Origin: JANMZO01 sp963763135
GTDB taxonomy: Bacteria > Actinomycetota > Acidimicrobiia > Acidimicrobiales > JANYDT01
Length of the DNA: 64,000 nt
Assembly (NCBI GenBank): GCA_963763135.1
Contig: CAVXNJ010000004.1
Location: forward strand, 1,054,001 to 1,118,000
Reading direction: 5' to 3'
Shown: positions 26,765 through 36,308 of the stretch, one piece after another
Numbering within the stretch: the stretch's first letter is position 1
Layout of the letters: each line of letters begins with the position of its first letter
Position numbers and translations under genes: made by a program
Notes under the pieces: generated by a model
Seen by the model: the letters and a program-made list of their open reading frames with translations, nothing else
What the model was told of the DNA's origin: nothing
Database searches by the model: none

Positions 26765-26838
26765 TGCGGAACCGAAAAGAGTGCAACGCGCGGTTGGGTC
26801 CCGTTGACCCGCGTGTGACCGCGTAGGCTGGACGGCCC

Positions 26839-27879
26839 GTGAGTCGTATAGAGCGCCTACTCAACCTGACCGCAGCCCTGCTCAACGCCGAGCGCCTGCT
26901 GAGTGCCGATCAACTCCGAGAACGCGTTCCCGGTTACCCGGATGACAAGGCTTCGTTCCGTCGGCAGTTCGAACGAGACAAAGACGCACTTCGCGAACTC
27001 GGTCTTCCACTCACGATGGAGCCGTTGAACTTCGACAGTGCGGGCGCGCAGTTCGGTTACCGGATAATGCCCGACGACTACTACCTGCGGGACCCTGGTC
27101 TGGCGCCCGACGAGCTCTCCGCGTTGCACCTCGCCGCACGTATGGTCCACGTCGAGGGTTTGGAGGGCAACGACGCCCACTGGAAACTCGGCCTCCCGGC
27201 TCGTGCCCCCGGCGACTCCGCAGAGTTCCCCGCTGAAGTGGCCTCGGGCGAAACGTTCGTGCCTGCCACCGAGGCGCTCGCCTCGATCTTCTCCGCCATT
27301 GCCACCGGCCGCGCCGTTCACTTCGGTTACCGCAACGAAACCCGAACCGTTGAGCCCGGACAGCTCAGTTTTCGAAACGGTCACTGGTACCTGGCCGGAT
27401 TCGACGTCGGGCGCAACGACGACCGGTCATTCCGGGTCGACCGTATGGATGGCCAGGTGACGGTCGGCGACGCGGTGGTCGCCAAACGAGGAGCGGTTGA
27501 GACAAGTCCGATCACGTCGCTGCGCCGTCCTTGGGAGCTGGGTGACGGTGAGGTCACGCCGGCCTTCGTGCGGATTGATGCACCGCAGGCGGCGTGGGCT
27601 CTGGCGCACCTGGGCGAAGACGCAGTGAGCGAACGACACGACGACGGCTCGTTGTCGTTTCGGTTCGAGGTACGAAACGAAGATGCGTTCCGCGGCTTCG
27701 TCCTCGGACTGCTGGACCGGGCCGAGGTTGTTGCACCACCGGACTTTCGAGCCCGCATGGTGTCGTGGCTAGAAGCCATTGTTCAGCAGGTTCACGATCC
27801 TGGTGATACCGCCCGCCTGAACCACCCGAACGACGTTGAGGCCGGTTCGGCCGATTCCGACGAGGTGCTTCATGGCTAG
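26839..27879 (+). CDS. pafB: PafB, HTH-WYL domain regulator
   Basis: 346 aa from GTG 26839. An N-terminal winged HTH (RIERLLNLTAALLNAERLLSADQL) is followed by a WYL sensor domain with the RTVEPGQLSFRNGHWYLAGFD segment and a C-terminal WCX-type domain. With PafC it forms the activator of the RecA/LexA-independent DNA-damage response known from mycobacteria. TAGGCT ends 9 nt before the start. It overlaps pafC by 8 bp. Confidence 0.93.
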   Translation: MSRIERLLNLTAALLNAERLLSADQLRERVPGYPDDKASFRRQFERDKDALRELGLPLTMEPLNFDSAGAQFGYRIMPDDYYLRDPGLAPDELSALHLAARMVHVEGLEGNDAHWKLGLPARAPGDSAEFPAEVASGETFVPATEALASIFSAIATGRAVHFGYRNETRTVEPGQLSFRNGHWYLAGFDVGRNDDRSFRVDRMDGQVTVGDAVVAKRGAVETSPITSLRRPWELGDGEVTPAFVRIDAPQAAWALAHLGEDAVSERHDDGSLSFRFEVRNEDAFRGFVLGLLDRAEVVAPPDFRARMVSWLEAIVQQVHDPGDTARLNHPNDVEAGSADSDEVLHG

Positions 27880-28807
27880 GGCGACAACCGAGGAACGTCT
27901 GAAGCGCATCCTGGCGATGGTTCCGTGGGTCGTGGCTCACGACGGTCCATCGGTGGCCGAAACCTGCGAACGCTTTGGCTGCACGCCTGCGGAGTTGGCC
28001 AGTGACATTGAGCTTCTCTACCTCTGCGGCCTGTATCCCTACACTCCCGATCTTCTGATCGAAGCCGCGATCGTCAACAAGCGGGTCTTCATTCAATACG
28101 CCGACTATTTCAGTCGACCCCTTCGCCTCACCCCTTCGGAAGGCCTGTCGCTCATCGCCGCGGCCACGACCCTGTTGGCGACCCCGGGAACCGATCCCGG
28201 GGGTCCGTTGGCGCGAGGGCTGGCCAAACTGTCTGCAGCGATCGGTGGAGCCGCCGATTCGATTGACGTGGACCTCGGGGAAATCGCCCCGGAGATCTTG
28301 GCGGTGCTGCGTGAGGGAGTCGCGGCACGAACGCAGGTGAAAATCGACTACTACGCGTTCGGTCGCGATGACCGATCGACGCGGATCATCGAGCCGGCCG
28401 GGGTCTTCTCCACCGGGGGTCAGTGGTACGTGTCGGCATACTGTCACCTGGCCGGGGCCGAGCGGGTGTTCCGAATCGACCGGATTCTTGCGGTTGAAGC
28501 ACTGCAATCACCGTTTTCTGGTCCCCGCGTCGACGCGAAGCCGGTGCTGTTCGAGCGCCGGGGCGAGGCGGGGACCGTTCGCTTCCTTGTGCCTTCGGAG
28601 GCGGCCTGGGTGGTGGAGCAGTATCCCGTCGAGGCCGTGCACACCCGTCCCGACGGATCGATCGAGGTGACGCTGGCCGTTAGCGAATGGGCCTGGCTCG
28701 ACCGCCTCATGCTCCGGCTCGGTACGACGGTGACGGTGTTGGAGCAACCGACGGAATGGGCGGGAGCCTCCGCAGCCGCACGCAAGGTTCTCTCCCGTTA
28801 CCGCTAA
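27872..28807 (+). CDS. pafC: PafC, HTH-WYL domain regulator
   Basis: 311 aa from the ATG at 27872, which lies inside the last codons of pafB. Paralogue of PafB: N-terminal HTH (ERLKRILAMVPWVVAHDGPSVAETCERFG), then a WYL domain containing VKIDYYAFGRDDRSTRIIEP and GGQWYVSAYCHLAGAERVFRIDRI. Acts as a heterodimer with PafB. An earlier in-frame start at 27836 would overlap pafB further and is less likely. Confidence 0.93.
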   Translation: MARATTEERLKRILAMVPWVVAHDGPSVAETCERFGCTPAELASDIELLYLCGLYPYTPDLLIEAAIVNKRVFIQYADYFSRPLRLTPSEGLSLIAAATTLLATPGTDPGGPLARGLAKLSAAIGGAADSIDVDLGEIAPEILAVLREGVAARTQVKIDYYAFGRDDRSTRIIEPAGVFSTGGQWYVSAYCHLAGAERVFRIDRILAVEALQSPFSGPRVDAKPVLFERRGEAGTVRFLVPSEAAWVVEQYPVEAVHTRPDGSIEVTLAVSEWAWLDRLMLRLGTTVTVLEQPTEWAGASAAARKVLSRYR

Positions 28808-28894
28808 CGACGGACAACCGCCCCGTTCCCTCGGTGTCGGACTCGCACCTGTCGACCCGCCTGGTGACGCGCACGCCTGACACGTCACCTGAAC

Positions 28895-28900
28895 TACCGT
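28895..28900 (+). promoter_or_regulatory. -10 hexamer TACCGT of lepB
   Basis: TACCGT with 7 nt before the ATG at 28908; no Shine-Dalgarno sequence, in keeping with a leaderless start. Confidence 0.45.
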
Positions 28901-28907
28901 TGTTGCA

Positions 28908-29558
28908 ATGTTGGACGTCGATGAGAACGCCGGGGTTTTGCCGGAATCCGACGCTCCGGCACTTGATCAGTCAGGGTCGGTCGTCAACGTGCCGATAGCA
29001 CCAGCGATGCGCGGTCGAAATCGTTACGAGAAGCGGAAGATCTCCGCGGTCAAAGAGTGGTCGGCCATCGTCGTCATCGCTCTTCTCGTCGCATTTCTGG
29101 TGCGGACCTTCGTGGTTCAGGCGTTCTGGATACCGTCGGCATCGATGGTGCCCACGCTCAAAATCGGGGACCGTCTTCTCGTCGAGAAGATCACGCCATC
29201 CGTGCGAGACATCCACCGCCGGGAAATCATCGTTTTCGAGCGACCCGAAGGCGTCGACCCCGAGCTGAAAGACCTGATCAAACGGGTCATCGGGCTCCCG
29301 GGGGAGCTCGTGGAGGGCAAGGACCACAAGATCTTCATCAACGGTGTGGCGCTCGACGAACCCTACCTACCCAAAGGCGTCGTCCCGACGGCAGATCCGT
29401 TCGGACCGGTCCGTGTGCCGATCGACTCCTATTTCGTCATGGGTGACAACCGAGCGCAGTCCTACGACAGTCGGTTCTGGGGCACGGTGGCCCGTCATCA
29501 GGTCGTGGGTCGAGCAGTGATCCGCATCTGGCCGATCGGTTCGTTCGGCAGTTTGTAG
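28908..29558 (+). CDS. lepB: Signal peptidase I
   Basis: 216 aa, S26 family. An N-terminal cytoplasmic tail of ~50 residues is followed by one TM helix (AIVVIALLVAFLVRTFVVQAF). The catalytic Ser79 is in PSASMVPTL and the general-base Lys125 in DLIKRVIGLPGE. Later family boxes include YFVMGDNRAQSYDSRFWG. Cleaves signal peptides of exported preproteins. It lies upstream of the tat genes, so export machinery is grouped here. Confidence 0.95.
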   Translation: MLDVDENAGVLPESDAPALDQSGSVVNVPIAPAMRGRNRYEKRKISAVKEWSAIVVIALLVAFLVRTFVVQAFWIPSASMVPTLKIGDRLLVEKITPSVRDIHRREIIVFERPEGVDPELKDLIKRVIGLPGELVEGKDHKIFINGVALDEPYLPKGVVPTADPFGPVRVPIDSYFVMGDNRAQSYDSRFWGTVARHQVVGRAVIRIWPIGSFGSL

Positions 29559-29664
29559 TTCCTCGTCGCCGTCGGAGTCTGACGCGGCATGCGACCCCGA
29601 AGATGTCATCGTGTGGCGTGTAGTCGCCGTGGCATGAAGTCACTGGTGACCGAGCAACTCAGCG

Positions 29665-30384
29665 TCAGGTTGCGGTTCTGAAGTCCACGCCGTGGATAAC
29701 GCCCATCATCAACTCGGTGTCGTCGCAGAACAGCCCGTCGATTTCCATCGCGATCAAATCGCGAATCACGCGCTCAAATTGCGCGTCCCAACCGAAGGTC
29801 ACCAGGTCGAAGCGATGGAAGAGGGTCGTTAGACCCAGATTCCAATCGGTGTAGTGCATATTGATTGCATCGATACCGGCGGATGCCAGCCGAGCCGCGT
29901 GACGCTCCGGGCCCACTTTCAGCCGCTTGAGCCGGGTCGAATCGACCAGCTTGATGTCGGGAAAGCGTGAGCGATCCGCGGCCAGGCGTTCCCAATTCCA
30001 GTCACACAGCCAAAGCTTTTCGACCGCTTCCGAGCCGGCGGCCCGAGCGATTGCGATAGTCGGGCCGATGGCCTCGGGGTCCTTCAGATCGAGCGAGAGC
30101 GGTAGGGCGGTACCGACCGTTGCATACAGGTCGTCGAGGCCCGGTACATGGCTGGGAAGCTCGCTGCGGTTCACGTCGCGGATCATCCTTCGCCGCACGC
30201 CGGTCTTCACGACCCCGTCGTGGTCGAGTACCGGGTGACCGTCGGCCGTTACCCACACGTCGCTTTCCAAGCCGGTGGCGCCGAGTCGCTTGGCGAGCAG
30301 GAACGCTTCAAGTGTGTTCTCAGGCGTGTGCTTCTTCGCGCCACGATGAGCAAATCCGATAGGCGGTTGAACAAGCGAAACCAT
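29665..30384 (-). CDS. Glycerophosphodiester phosphodiesterase (GDPD) family
   Basis: 239 aa from the ATG at 30384. Hydrolyses glycerophosphodiesters to glycerol-3-phosphate and an alcohol. GFAHRGAKKHTPENT supplies the first catalytic His and Glu-Asn; ESDVWVTADGHPVLDHDG supplies the metal-binding acidic pair and the second His; LSLDLKDPEAIG supplies a further metal ligand. The C-terminus is typical TIM barrel. The start at 30384 matches the common short N-terminus and has TACGCT 9 nt upstream; a GTG at 30417 would add 11 residues. It points against the surrounding genes and interrupts the lepB-tat gene row. Confidence 0.88.
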   Translation of the reverse strand: MVSLVQPPIGFAHRGAKKHTPENTLEAFLLAKRLGATGLESDVWVTADGHPVLDHDGVVKTGVRRRMIRDVNRSELPSHVPGLDDLYATVGTALPLSLDLKDPEAIGPTIAIARAAGSEAVEKLWLCDWNWERLAADRSRFPDIKLVDSTRLKRLKVGPERHAARLASAGIDAINMHYTDWNLGLTTLFHRFDLVTFGWDAQFERVIRDLIAMEIDGLFCDDTELMMGVIHGVDFRTAT

Positions 30385-30634
30385 CGGGGGGTGAGCGTAG
30401 GCGAGATGATCCGACACTCAGAATCGAGCCCACTTCTTTCCTGGTTCCAACCCACGGGTCGAACGATTCATTGTTGCCTCAAGACCCTCTGCGGCCCTAA
30501 ATGACGAGGTAGTGACCGTCGATGGTCAGGGAGTCACGAACACAGCAGCGAAGTGGTGCTGGGTTGGTGGTGAAGCAGAGGGATCCATCCAACGGATTGG
30601 GTGGACGATGATTTTTGAACAGGAGAGGTCAGTC

Positions 30635-30976
30635 ATGACCCGAATTCGCGCTCGATGCCCAGGATGTGGCGATGTCGAGTTTGGCATCGAATCGATAGTT
30701 GTTGTCACCTCCAGCCGAGGCGCAATCACGACCGGTGAAACCGCCTCATACCGATTTGAATGTCCTGAGTGTTCTGATTCCATTGAACGGTCAGCCGTGC
30801 CGGAGGTGCTGGAGCTCTTGATGAGCGCCGGTGTCCGCTGCGAGGGAGCTGGGGTATCGGTCCACCGGGACCACCCGCCCTTAACCGAGCGGGACCTGCA
30901 GGACTTCGAAGCCATGCTTTCGAAACCTGACTGGTTCAGCACATTTGAGTCGACGATGCGCAACGACAACTTCTGA
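30635..30976 (+). CDS. Small zinc-ribbon protein, unknown function
   Basis: 113 aa. Two CPxC knuckles (RCPGCGDVEF and FECPECSDSIE) frame a ~35-residue beta segment, a typical zinc ribbon. The C-terminal part contains LTERDLQDFEAML. The start at 30635 is chosen because of the strong AGGAGAGG ribosome-binding site 6-8 bp upstream; in-frame upstream codons lack one. Probably binds nucleic acid or a protein partner. No operon partner is evident. Confidence 0.75.
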   Translation: MTRIRARCPGCGDVEFGIESIVVVTSSRGAITTGETASYRFECPECSDSIERSAVPEVLELLMSAGVRCEGAGVSVHRDHPPLTERDLQDFEAMLSKPDWFSTFESTMRNDNF

Positions 30977-31351
30977 GCCGTTCCAGACCACGACGACCTC
31001 CTCAGCGACCACCGACAACCACCGACCACTGACAACCACCGACCACGACTGATCACCACTCAACACGAACCCGACTGACCAGGACGATGTCGTCCGGCCG
31101 ACCCTCGTGACCGCAGCGCCGAATCCGTCGGAGGCGCAGCGGGCCACCGGTACGTACGGCCGTTCACGGAAGTCGCCGCCTCCACCGATGGCGGTACCTG
31201 GCCATTGCAGTTCCAAACCGCGTCAGCCCCGGCAAGTCCGTCGACCGAATAGGTCGGTTCGGGGCAATACGGCAAGCGCCAGGTATCTGGTCCGGTACAA
31301 ACCTCGTGTTTGGACCGGACCTTTTGCATTCCAAACCGGGGCGGGCTCGGT
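30977..31351. other. Gene-free region upstream of tatA/B with a 17-bp tandem repeat
   Basis: 375 bp. A 17-bp repeat lies at 31007-31023, 31024-31040 and 31041-31057 (unit GACCACYGACAACCACC, last copy diverged), 31 bp after the stop of the zinc-ribbon gene. The rest shows no credible coding sequence. Promoter of the tat operon should lie here. Confidence 0.7.
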
Positions 31352-31957
31352 ATGCTCTACTCCGTGTTCAACATCGGAGGGGGCGAGATCCTCGTGGTCT
31401 TGCTTATAGCGATGGTCGTGCTCGGGCCCGAACGACTGCCCAAGGCGGCGCGCGACATAGGCCGGGCAATTGCTGAGTTTCGCCGGATCACGACGGGAGT
31501 CCAGAGCGACCTCAAAGACGCGATGGGGGCCGAGGAGTTCCGAGAGAGTATGGAGAGTCTCCGGAGCGTCGTTGACCTTCGTAGCTCCATAAAGGGCGAA
31601 CTGCAGGGGCTCACATCGTCGCTGACGGCAAGTATCAACGACACCGCGTCAACCGCAACCTATGGATCGACCTCGATCCCTGACACGACCTACGACTCGG
31701 ATCAGTCCCCGGGCATTCCCGCCTTCGACATGAATCTCGCCGCCGAGGCCCAGGCCGAAACGGATCGCCTCATCGCCGAAAGCCGTGCTGCTGCGATCCC
31801 ACCGCCCGACGGCATGTTCGTAGGAGATGCACCGGCCCCGACCCTCGGCGACCAGTCGATTCCGACTCCGAGTTTTTCCTACGACGACATTCACCCGTCT
31901 TCGCGGGCGCATGACTCCCGCCCCCGACTAGGAGCCCTCGACAGCTATGACCGATAG
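31352..31957 (+). CDS. tatB: Twin-arginine translocase subunit TatA/TatB family
   Basis: 201 aa from ATG 31352. A short N-terminal TM helix (GGGEILVVLLIAMVVLG) is followed by the hinge GPERLPKAARDIGRAIAEFRR and an amphipathic helix, then a long polar Ser/Thr/Pro-rich tail. Length and the acidic-rich amphipathic helix favour TatB over TatA, but the family split is not certain. Builds the Tat pore with TatC for folded-protein export. The mycobacterial pafA-pafB-pafC-tatA-tatC-helY order is kept. An alternative GTG start lies four codons later. Confidence 0.88.
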   Translation: MLYSVFNIGGGEILVVLLIAMVVLGPERLPKAARDIGRAIAEFRRITTGVQSDLKDAMGAEEFRESMESLRSVVDLRSSIKGELQGLTSSLTASINDTASTATYGSTSIPDTTYDSDQSPGIPAFDMNLAAEAQAETDRLIAESRAAAIPPPDGMFVGDAPAPTLGDQSIPTPSFSYDDIHPSSRAHDSRPRLGALDSYDR

Positions 31958-32675
31958 TGTCGTTGAACAGCGGATGACGCTGGTCGAGCACTTGCGCGAA
32001 CTCCGGTCGCGGGTGTTCCGGGCGCTGTTCGCCATCGTCGTGGTGTCGATCGTCGCGTTCATCTTCTGGAACAAGATTTCCGGCTACCTCCTCGACTACT
32101 ACCGAGATGCGGCCAACGATTCGAACCGCAAATTCCCCACGTTCAGCCCGCTCGATGGGCTCGGGAACCGCTTGACGGTCTCCGGGTACATCGGCCTGTT
32201 TGGTTCGTCGCCCGTGTGGTTATGGGAAGTGTGGCGGTTCATCACGCCGGGTTTGAAGGAGAAAGAGAAGCGCTACGCGATTCCGTTCGTGCTCTCGTCG
32301 GTGTTCCTGTTCATCGGTGGTGGCGTCGTCGCTGTCGTTACGCTGCCGAAGGGCCTCGAGTTCCTCGTCAACGTCGCCGGTAAGAACCAGGACCCGTTCT
32401 GGACACTTGACAAATTCGTTTCGCTCCTGACCCTGATGGTGCTCGCGTTCGGCTTTTCGTTCCTGTTCCCGGTGGTGCTGGTGTTCCTCGAACTCGTGAA
32501 CCTCGTGACGCCGAAGCAGCTACTGGCGCGCTGGCGTTACGCCATTGTCATCATTTTCGTCATCGCAGCGGTCATTACGCCAAGCCAGGATCCCTTCACG
32601 CTCTTCGCGATGGCCATTCCCATGATTTTGTTCTATTACATCGCGATCCTGATCGGTCGTCTTCTGAAGAAGTGA
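31947..32675 (+). CDS. tatC: Sec-independent protein translocase TatC
   Basis: 242 aa, six TM helices. MTLVEHLRELRSRVFRALFAIVV is the conserved TatC N-terminus that binds the twin-arginine signal, and FITPGLKEKEKRY is the following conserved loop. Starts inside the tatB end (11-bp overlap) and shares GTGA with the helicase gene downstream, so three genes are translationally linked. Confidence 0.96.
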   Translation: MTDSVVEQRMTLVEHLRELRSRVFRALFAIVVVSIVAFIFWNKISGYLLDYYRDAANDSNRKFPTFSPLDGLGNRLTVSGYIGLFGSSPVWLWEVWRFITPGLKEKEKRYAIPFVLSSVFLFIGGGVVAVVTLPKGLEFLVNVAGKNQDPFWTLDKFVSLLTLMVLAFGFSFLFPVVLVFLELVNLVTPKQLLARWRYAIVIIFVIAAVITPSQDPFTLFAMAIPMILFYYIAILIGRLLKK

Positions 32676-35600
32676 GCCAGTCTCCCCGAGAAGGGTTCGA
32701 GCAGTCACTGGCCTTTGAACTCGACGACTTTCAGGTACGTGCCCTTGACGCGCTCGATGCCGGGTCATCGGTGGTCGTCGCCGCCCCGACCGGGTCCGGC
32801 AAGACGATCGTGGCGGAGTACGCGATTCATCGGGCGTTGGCCGAGGGACGCAAGGCGTTCTACACCGCGCCCATCAAGGCGCTGTCGAACCAAAAGTTCA
32901 ACGACCTCGTGTCGCGATACGGCGCTGATCAGGTCGGGTTGTTGACGGGCGACAACTCGATCAACGGCACCGCGCCGATCGTCGTGATGACCACCGAAGT
33001 GCTGCGCAACATGATCTATGCCCGGAGCGCAACACTCGACAACCTCCGCTACGTGGTGCTCGATGAGGTGCATTACCTCCAGGACGCCTACCGCGGTCCG
33101 GTGTGGGAGGAAGTGATCATCCACACGCCGCTCGACGTCGACATGGTGTGTCTTTCGGCCACGGTGTCGAACGCCGAGGAACTGGCCGACTGGGTCACTT
33201 CCGTGCGGGGCCATACGACCGCGATCATCCACGAGCAGCGGCCGATCGAGCTCAACCATCTGTATCTCGTCGGCAACCGTGACACGGGCGAGGTCACGAT
33301 TCTTCCGACGTTTGTGAACGGTCGACCGAATCCGCAGGCCGCCCGCCTCGATGCCGAATCCACCAGCTTCGAGGGACCCCGTACCAACCGGCGAAAGCCA
33401 ACCTGTACCCCTAAACGCCAGGAGATCGTGGCGGCCCTGCGGCAGGCCGACATGCTGCCCGCCATCTACTTCATCTTCAGTCGGTCGGGCTGCGACGAAG
33501 CGGTCCGGACCTGCCTGCAGTCGGGGGCTCGTCTCACCCTTCCCGCGGAGCGGCGCGAGATCACATCGATCGTCGAAGCGAGGGTGGCCGGTCTCACCAG
33601 CAGTGATCTCGACGTTCTGGACTACTCGAGGTTCCTGGCTGCACTGCAAAACGGCTACGCCGCACACCACGCCGGGATGGTGCCGCCCTTCAAGGAAGCC
33701 GTCGAGGCGTGCTTTGTGGAAGGACTCGTGAAGGTGGTCTTCGCCACGGAGACCCTGGCACTCGGGATCAACATGCCGGCACGCAGTGTCGTGGTCGAAA
33801 AGCTGACGAAATTCGGTGGGGAACGCCATGCATTCCTGACCCCGGGGGAGTACACGCAACTCACCGGACGGGCCGGGCGTCGGGGTATCGACAACGTCGG
33901 TTACGCCGCGACTCTCTGGACGCCGTTCATCGAGTTCGAGCAGGTTGCCTCGTTGGCCGCCCTGCGGACCTACGAACTCAAATCGTCCTTCCGGCCGAAC
34001 AACAACATGGCAGTCAATCTCGTACGCCGCTACGGGCCCGACGAGGCCCATCACCTCCTGGCCCTGTCGTTTGCTCAGTACCGCGTTGATGCCTCGTTGG
34101 CTCAGATCACGATCCGACTCGATCGACTTCGCCGGGAGATGGCGGAAGCTCAATCGGAAGCGTTCTGTGAACACGGTGACATAAGCGAATACCTTCGCCG
34201 TCAACACCATGTACCGAAGGGCCCCGCGGCTCCAGAGCGCGACGTGATGCTTGCTCTCGACACGCTGCGCCCCGGCGATGTGTTGAGTGGAATTGGGGTG
34301 CCCGATGCCTCGGAGGGCGAGATCACGGGCGATACTGACGACATCTCCGGATCGTCCGAAGCGGCCCGACGCGTCCAGGGTGGCGCTCGCCCGGGCGACG
34401 GATGGTCCGTCGTCGTCTCAACGGCACGTCGAAGGGATCGACCGACGACGGTCAAAGCGATCACCGTGAACGGCCGACTTCTGTCGCTGACCGCCCGAGA
34501 CTTCCGAGCGGTTCCGACCGTCGTTGCGCAGGTCCGACTGCCATCGCCATTCAACCCGAATAGCCGCTCGTTTCAACAGCAAGCGGCCAATTCGCTCTCG
34601 AAGGTGATCGACCGAAACGGTGGCCCGAAAAAGGGATCGAGGCTCCGGGCGAACGGCCAGGGCACGACCGGCGTGGACCCCGGTGGTCGTTCCGGTCGAA
34701 GCGCGGATCCGCTGCGGTCGTGCCCCGACTTCGCTCGCCACGTAAGCGCATACGAACGCGCCCAACGGGTCAGCAAGGACATCGACCGGCTGGTGGCGGC
34801 AACGCGCGATAGGCAGAACTCACTCGCCGATCAGTTCGACGCGGTCCTTCGGCTACTTGAGGAACTCGCGTATCTCGACGGATGGTCGGTTACCCCGATG
34901 GGCGACATGCTCGCCGGAATCTTCCACGAAAGCGACCTGCTCATCGCCGAGTGTCTCCGCGACGGAGTGCTCGACGGCACGGCTCCAGCTGACCTGGCCG
35001 GGCTGGTGTCGTGCTTCGTCTTCGAAGAGCGCGGGCCGGGCTCCAGGTCACGAGGGCGTGGACCGGGGTTCTCTCGCGACCGCAACGAACGGTTTGCCCG
35101 GGGGCAACGCTCCGACAGGTCCGACCGGTCGGAGTCCGCCCGCATTGGCGACCTACCCCGCGATTTTCCGAAGGTTCTGGTTGGTCGTTACCGCACGATG
35201 TGTGCGATAGCCGACGACCTCGTGGGCCTGGAGGCCGACCTCGGTCTGCCGATGACGAAAGAACTGGCACCGGGTTTCGTGGCGATAGCGCGACAGTGGG
35301 CGTCCGGTCGCGAACTCGAATCGGTCCTGGAGGACTCGGAGATCACGGGTGGCGACTTCGTCCGCACGATCAGGATCCTGATCGACCTCCTCCGCCAGAT
35401 CGGCAACGTCGCGCCTGATCCCTCCACCGCAAAAGCCGCTCGACAAGCGGCAGAGAACCTATTCCGTGGAGTCGTCAGCGCGGCAGCGATCACGGAGCCG
35501 ACCGAAGACACCGACGCTGAGGCTCCGCCACCAGCCAACGAGGCTGCAAATCCGGTGACAGCCAGGTTCGACCGGTTCGACCGGAACACCGGAGCTCGCT

Positions 35601-36283
35601 CCGCTGCCGGCTCCTCCGGAGGATTCGGCCCAAGCCGGAGATTCTGCTTCGTGACTATCGGAAAAGGGACGTCCTGGGGTGCTGCTCACGTACTTCCCCA
35701 CGGAGCGCCGATACTGAGCTCCGATTCCGCGATCTTCCATTGGCTCAACGCCAAGCCCGCTGTCGGGGAACACGGGCCCGGGCCCATTCCGTCCGCTCCG
35801 CTTGTCATCGGGCTCAGTGGTGGTTCGCTCTGGGCGATGTTGGGCGGTGGAAGCTGTGTCGGTCGGGTTACTTCGGCAGACGCCATCGGCTTTCCCTGCG
35901 ACGTTATCGACGTGCAAACCGATGCCGGACGATTTCGCTTCGCGGCCAGCCTTTCGGCGCACACGCGCACGTGGAGCCGAGTCGTGTTGGCCATGAACGT
36001 GCAGGATCTCGGTCGGTTTCGCTTCGGTCACCGGGCACATCCGGGCGACGGTCTGGTCGACATCTACGAGGCCGAGCTTCCCGCCCAGCAGAGATTCCTC
36101 GTGGCGAAGCGCGCCCGGCTCGGCGCCCATCTCCCGCACCCCGGAATCCGCGAGCGTCGTGTGGAGGGGGCCACGCTGACCCTGGCACGTCCGCTGCGGT
36201 TCTGGCTCGACGGGGTGGCGTGTGGCCGTAGCTCGTCGTTCGCTCTGAAGGTGCTTCCCGATGCGTTGACGGTCATCCTCTGA
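32672..36283 (+). CDS. helY: HelY-type Ski2-like RNA helicase with a fused DAG-kinase-like C-terminal domain
   Basis: 1203 aa from GTG 32672. Superfamily 2 helicase: Q-motif-like DDFQVRALDAL, Walker A APTGSGKT (about residues 38-45), DEVH box (about 130), SAT motif in VCLSATVSNAEE, and TGRAGRRGIDN (motif VI). A winged-helix and DSHCT helical region run to about residue 940. Mycobacterial HelY is about 900 aa. Residues ~990-1203 are extra and resemble the C-terminal beta domain of YegS/diacylglycerol-kinase-like proteins: VVLAMNVQDLGRFRFG, HRAHPGDGLVDIYEAELP, FWLDGVACGR and VLPDALTVIL. A low-complexity linker (about 945-989) joins them. RNA-processing role inferred from family. Confidence 0.93.
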   Translation: MSQSPREGFEQSLAFELDDFQVRALDALDAGSSVVVAAPTGSGKTIVAEYAIHRALAEGRKAFYTAPIKALSNQKFNDLVSRYGADQVGLLTGDNSINGTAPIVVMTTEVLRNMIYARSATLDNLRYVVLDEVHYLQDAYRGPVWEEVIIHTPLDVDMVCLSATVSNAEELADWVTSVRGHTTAIIHEQRPIELNHLYLVGNRDTGEVTILPTFVNGRPNPQAARLDAESTSFEGPRTNRRKPTCTPKRQEIVAALRQADMLPAIYFIFSRSGCDEAVRTCLQSGARLTLPAERREITSIVEARVAGLTSSDLDVLDYSRFLAALQNGYAAHHAGMVPPFKEAVEACFVEGLVKVVFATETLALGINMPARSVVVEKLTKFGGERHAFLTPGEYTQLTGRAGRRGIDNVGYAATLWTPFIEFEQVASLAALRTYELKSSFRPNNNMAVNLVRRYGPDEAHHLLALSFAQYRVDASLAQITIRLDRLRREMAEAQSEAFCEHGDISEYLRRQHHVPKGPAAPERDVMLALDTLRPGDVLSGIGVPDASEGEITGDTDDISGSSEAARRVQGGARPGDGWSVVVSTARRRDRPTTVKAITVNGRLLSLTARDFRAVPTVVAQVRLPSPFNPNSRSFQQQAANSLSKVIDRNGGPKKGSRLRANGQGTTGVDPGGRSGRSADPLRSCPDFARHVSAYERAQRVSKDIDRLVAATRDRQNSLADQFDAVLRLLEELAYLDGWSVTPMGDMLAGIFHESDLLIAECLRDGVLDGTAPADLAGLVSCFVFEERGPGSRSRGRGPGFSRDRNERFARGQRSDRSDRSESARIGDLPRDFPKVLVGRYRTMCAIADDLVGLEADLGLPMTKELAPGFVAIARQWASGRELESVLEDSEITGGDFVRTIRILIDLLRQIGNVAPDPSTAKAARQAAENLFRGVVSAAAITEPTEDTDAEAPPPANEAANPVTARFDRFDRNTGARSAAGSSGGFGPSRRFCFVTIGKGTSWGAAHVLPHGAPILSSDSAIFHWLNAKPAVGEHGPGPIPSAPLVIGLSGGSLWAMLGGGSCVGRVTSADAIGFPCDVIDVQTDAGRFRFAASLSAHTRTWSRVVLAMNVQDLGRFRFGHRAHPGDGLVDIYEAELPAQQRFLVAKRARLGAHLPHPGIRERRVEGATLTLARPLRFWLDGVACGRSSSFALKVLPDALTVIL

Positions 36284-36308
36284 CGGTCATCCTCTGACGG
36301 TCATCCTC
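36267..36308. repeat. 14-bp tandem repeat TGACGGTCATCCTC x3 across the helY stop codon
   Basis: Exact units at 36267, 36281 and 36295. The first encodes the final residues of HelY and the second starts with its stop codon TGA. The array also supplies the last codons and the stop of the PIG-L fragment on the other strand. Confidence 0.95.

Noticed and set aside
32765..34210. 481-codon minus-strand open frame opposite helY
   Set aside because: It is the antisense shadow of the helicase's GC-rich codons, has no domain, and the + strand holds a full helicase with all motifs.
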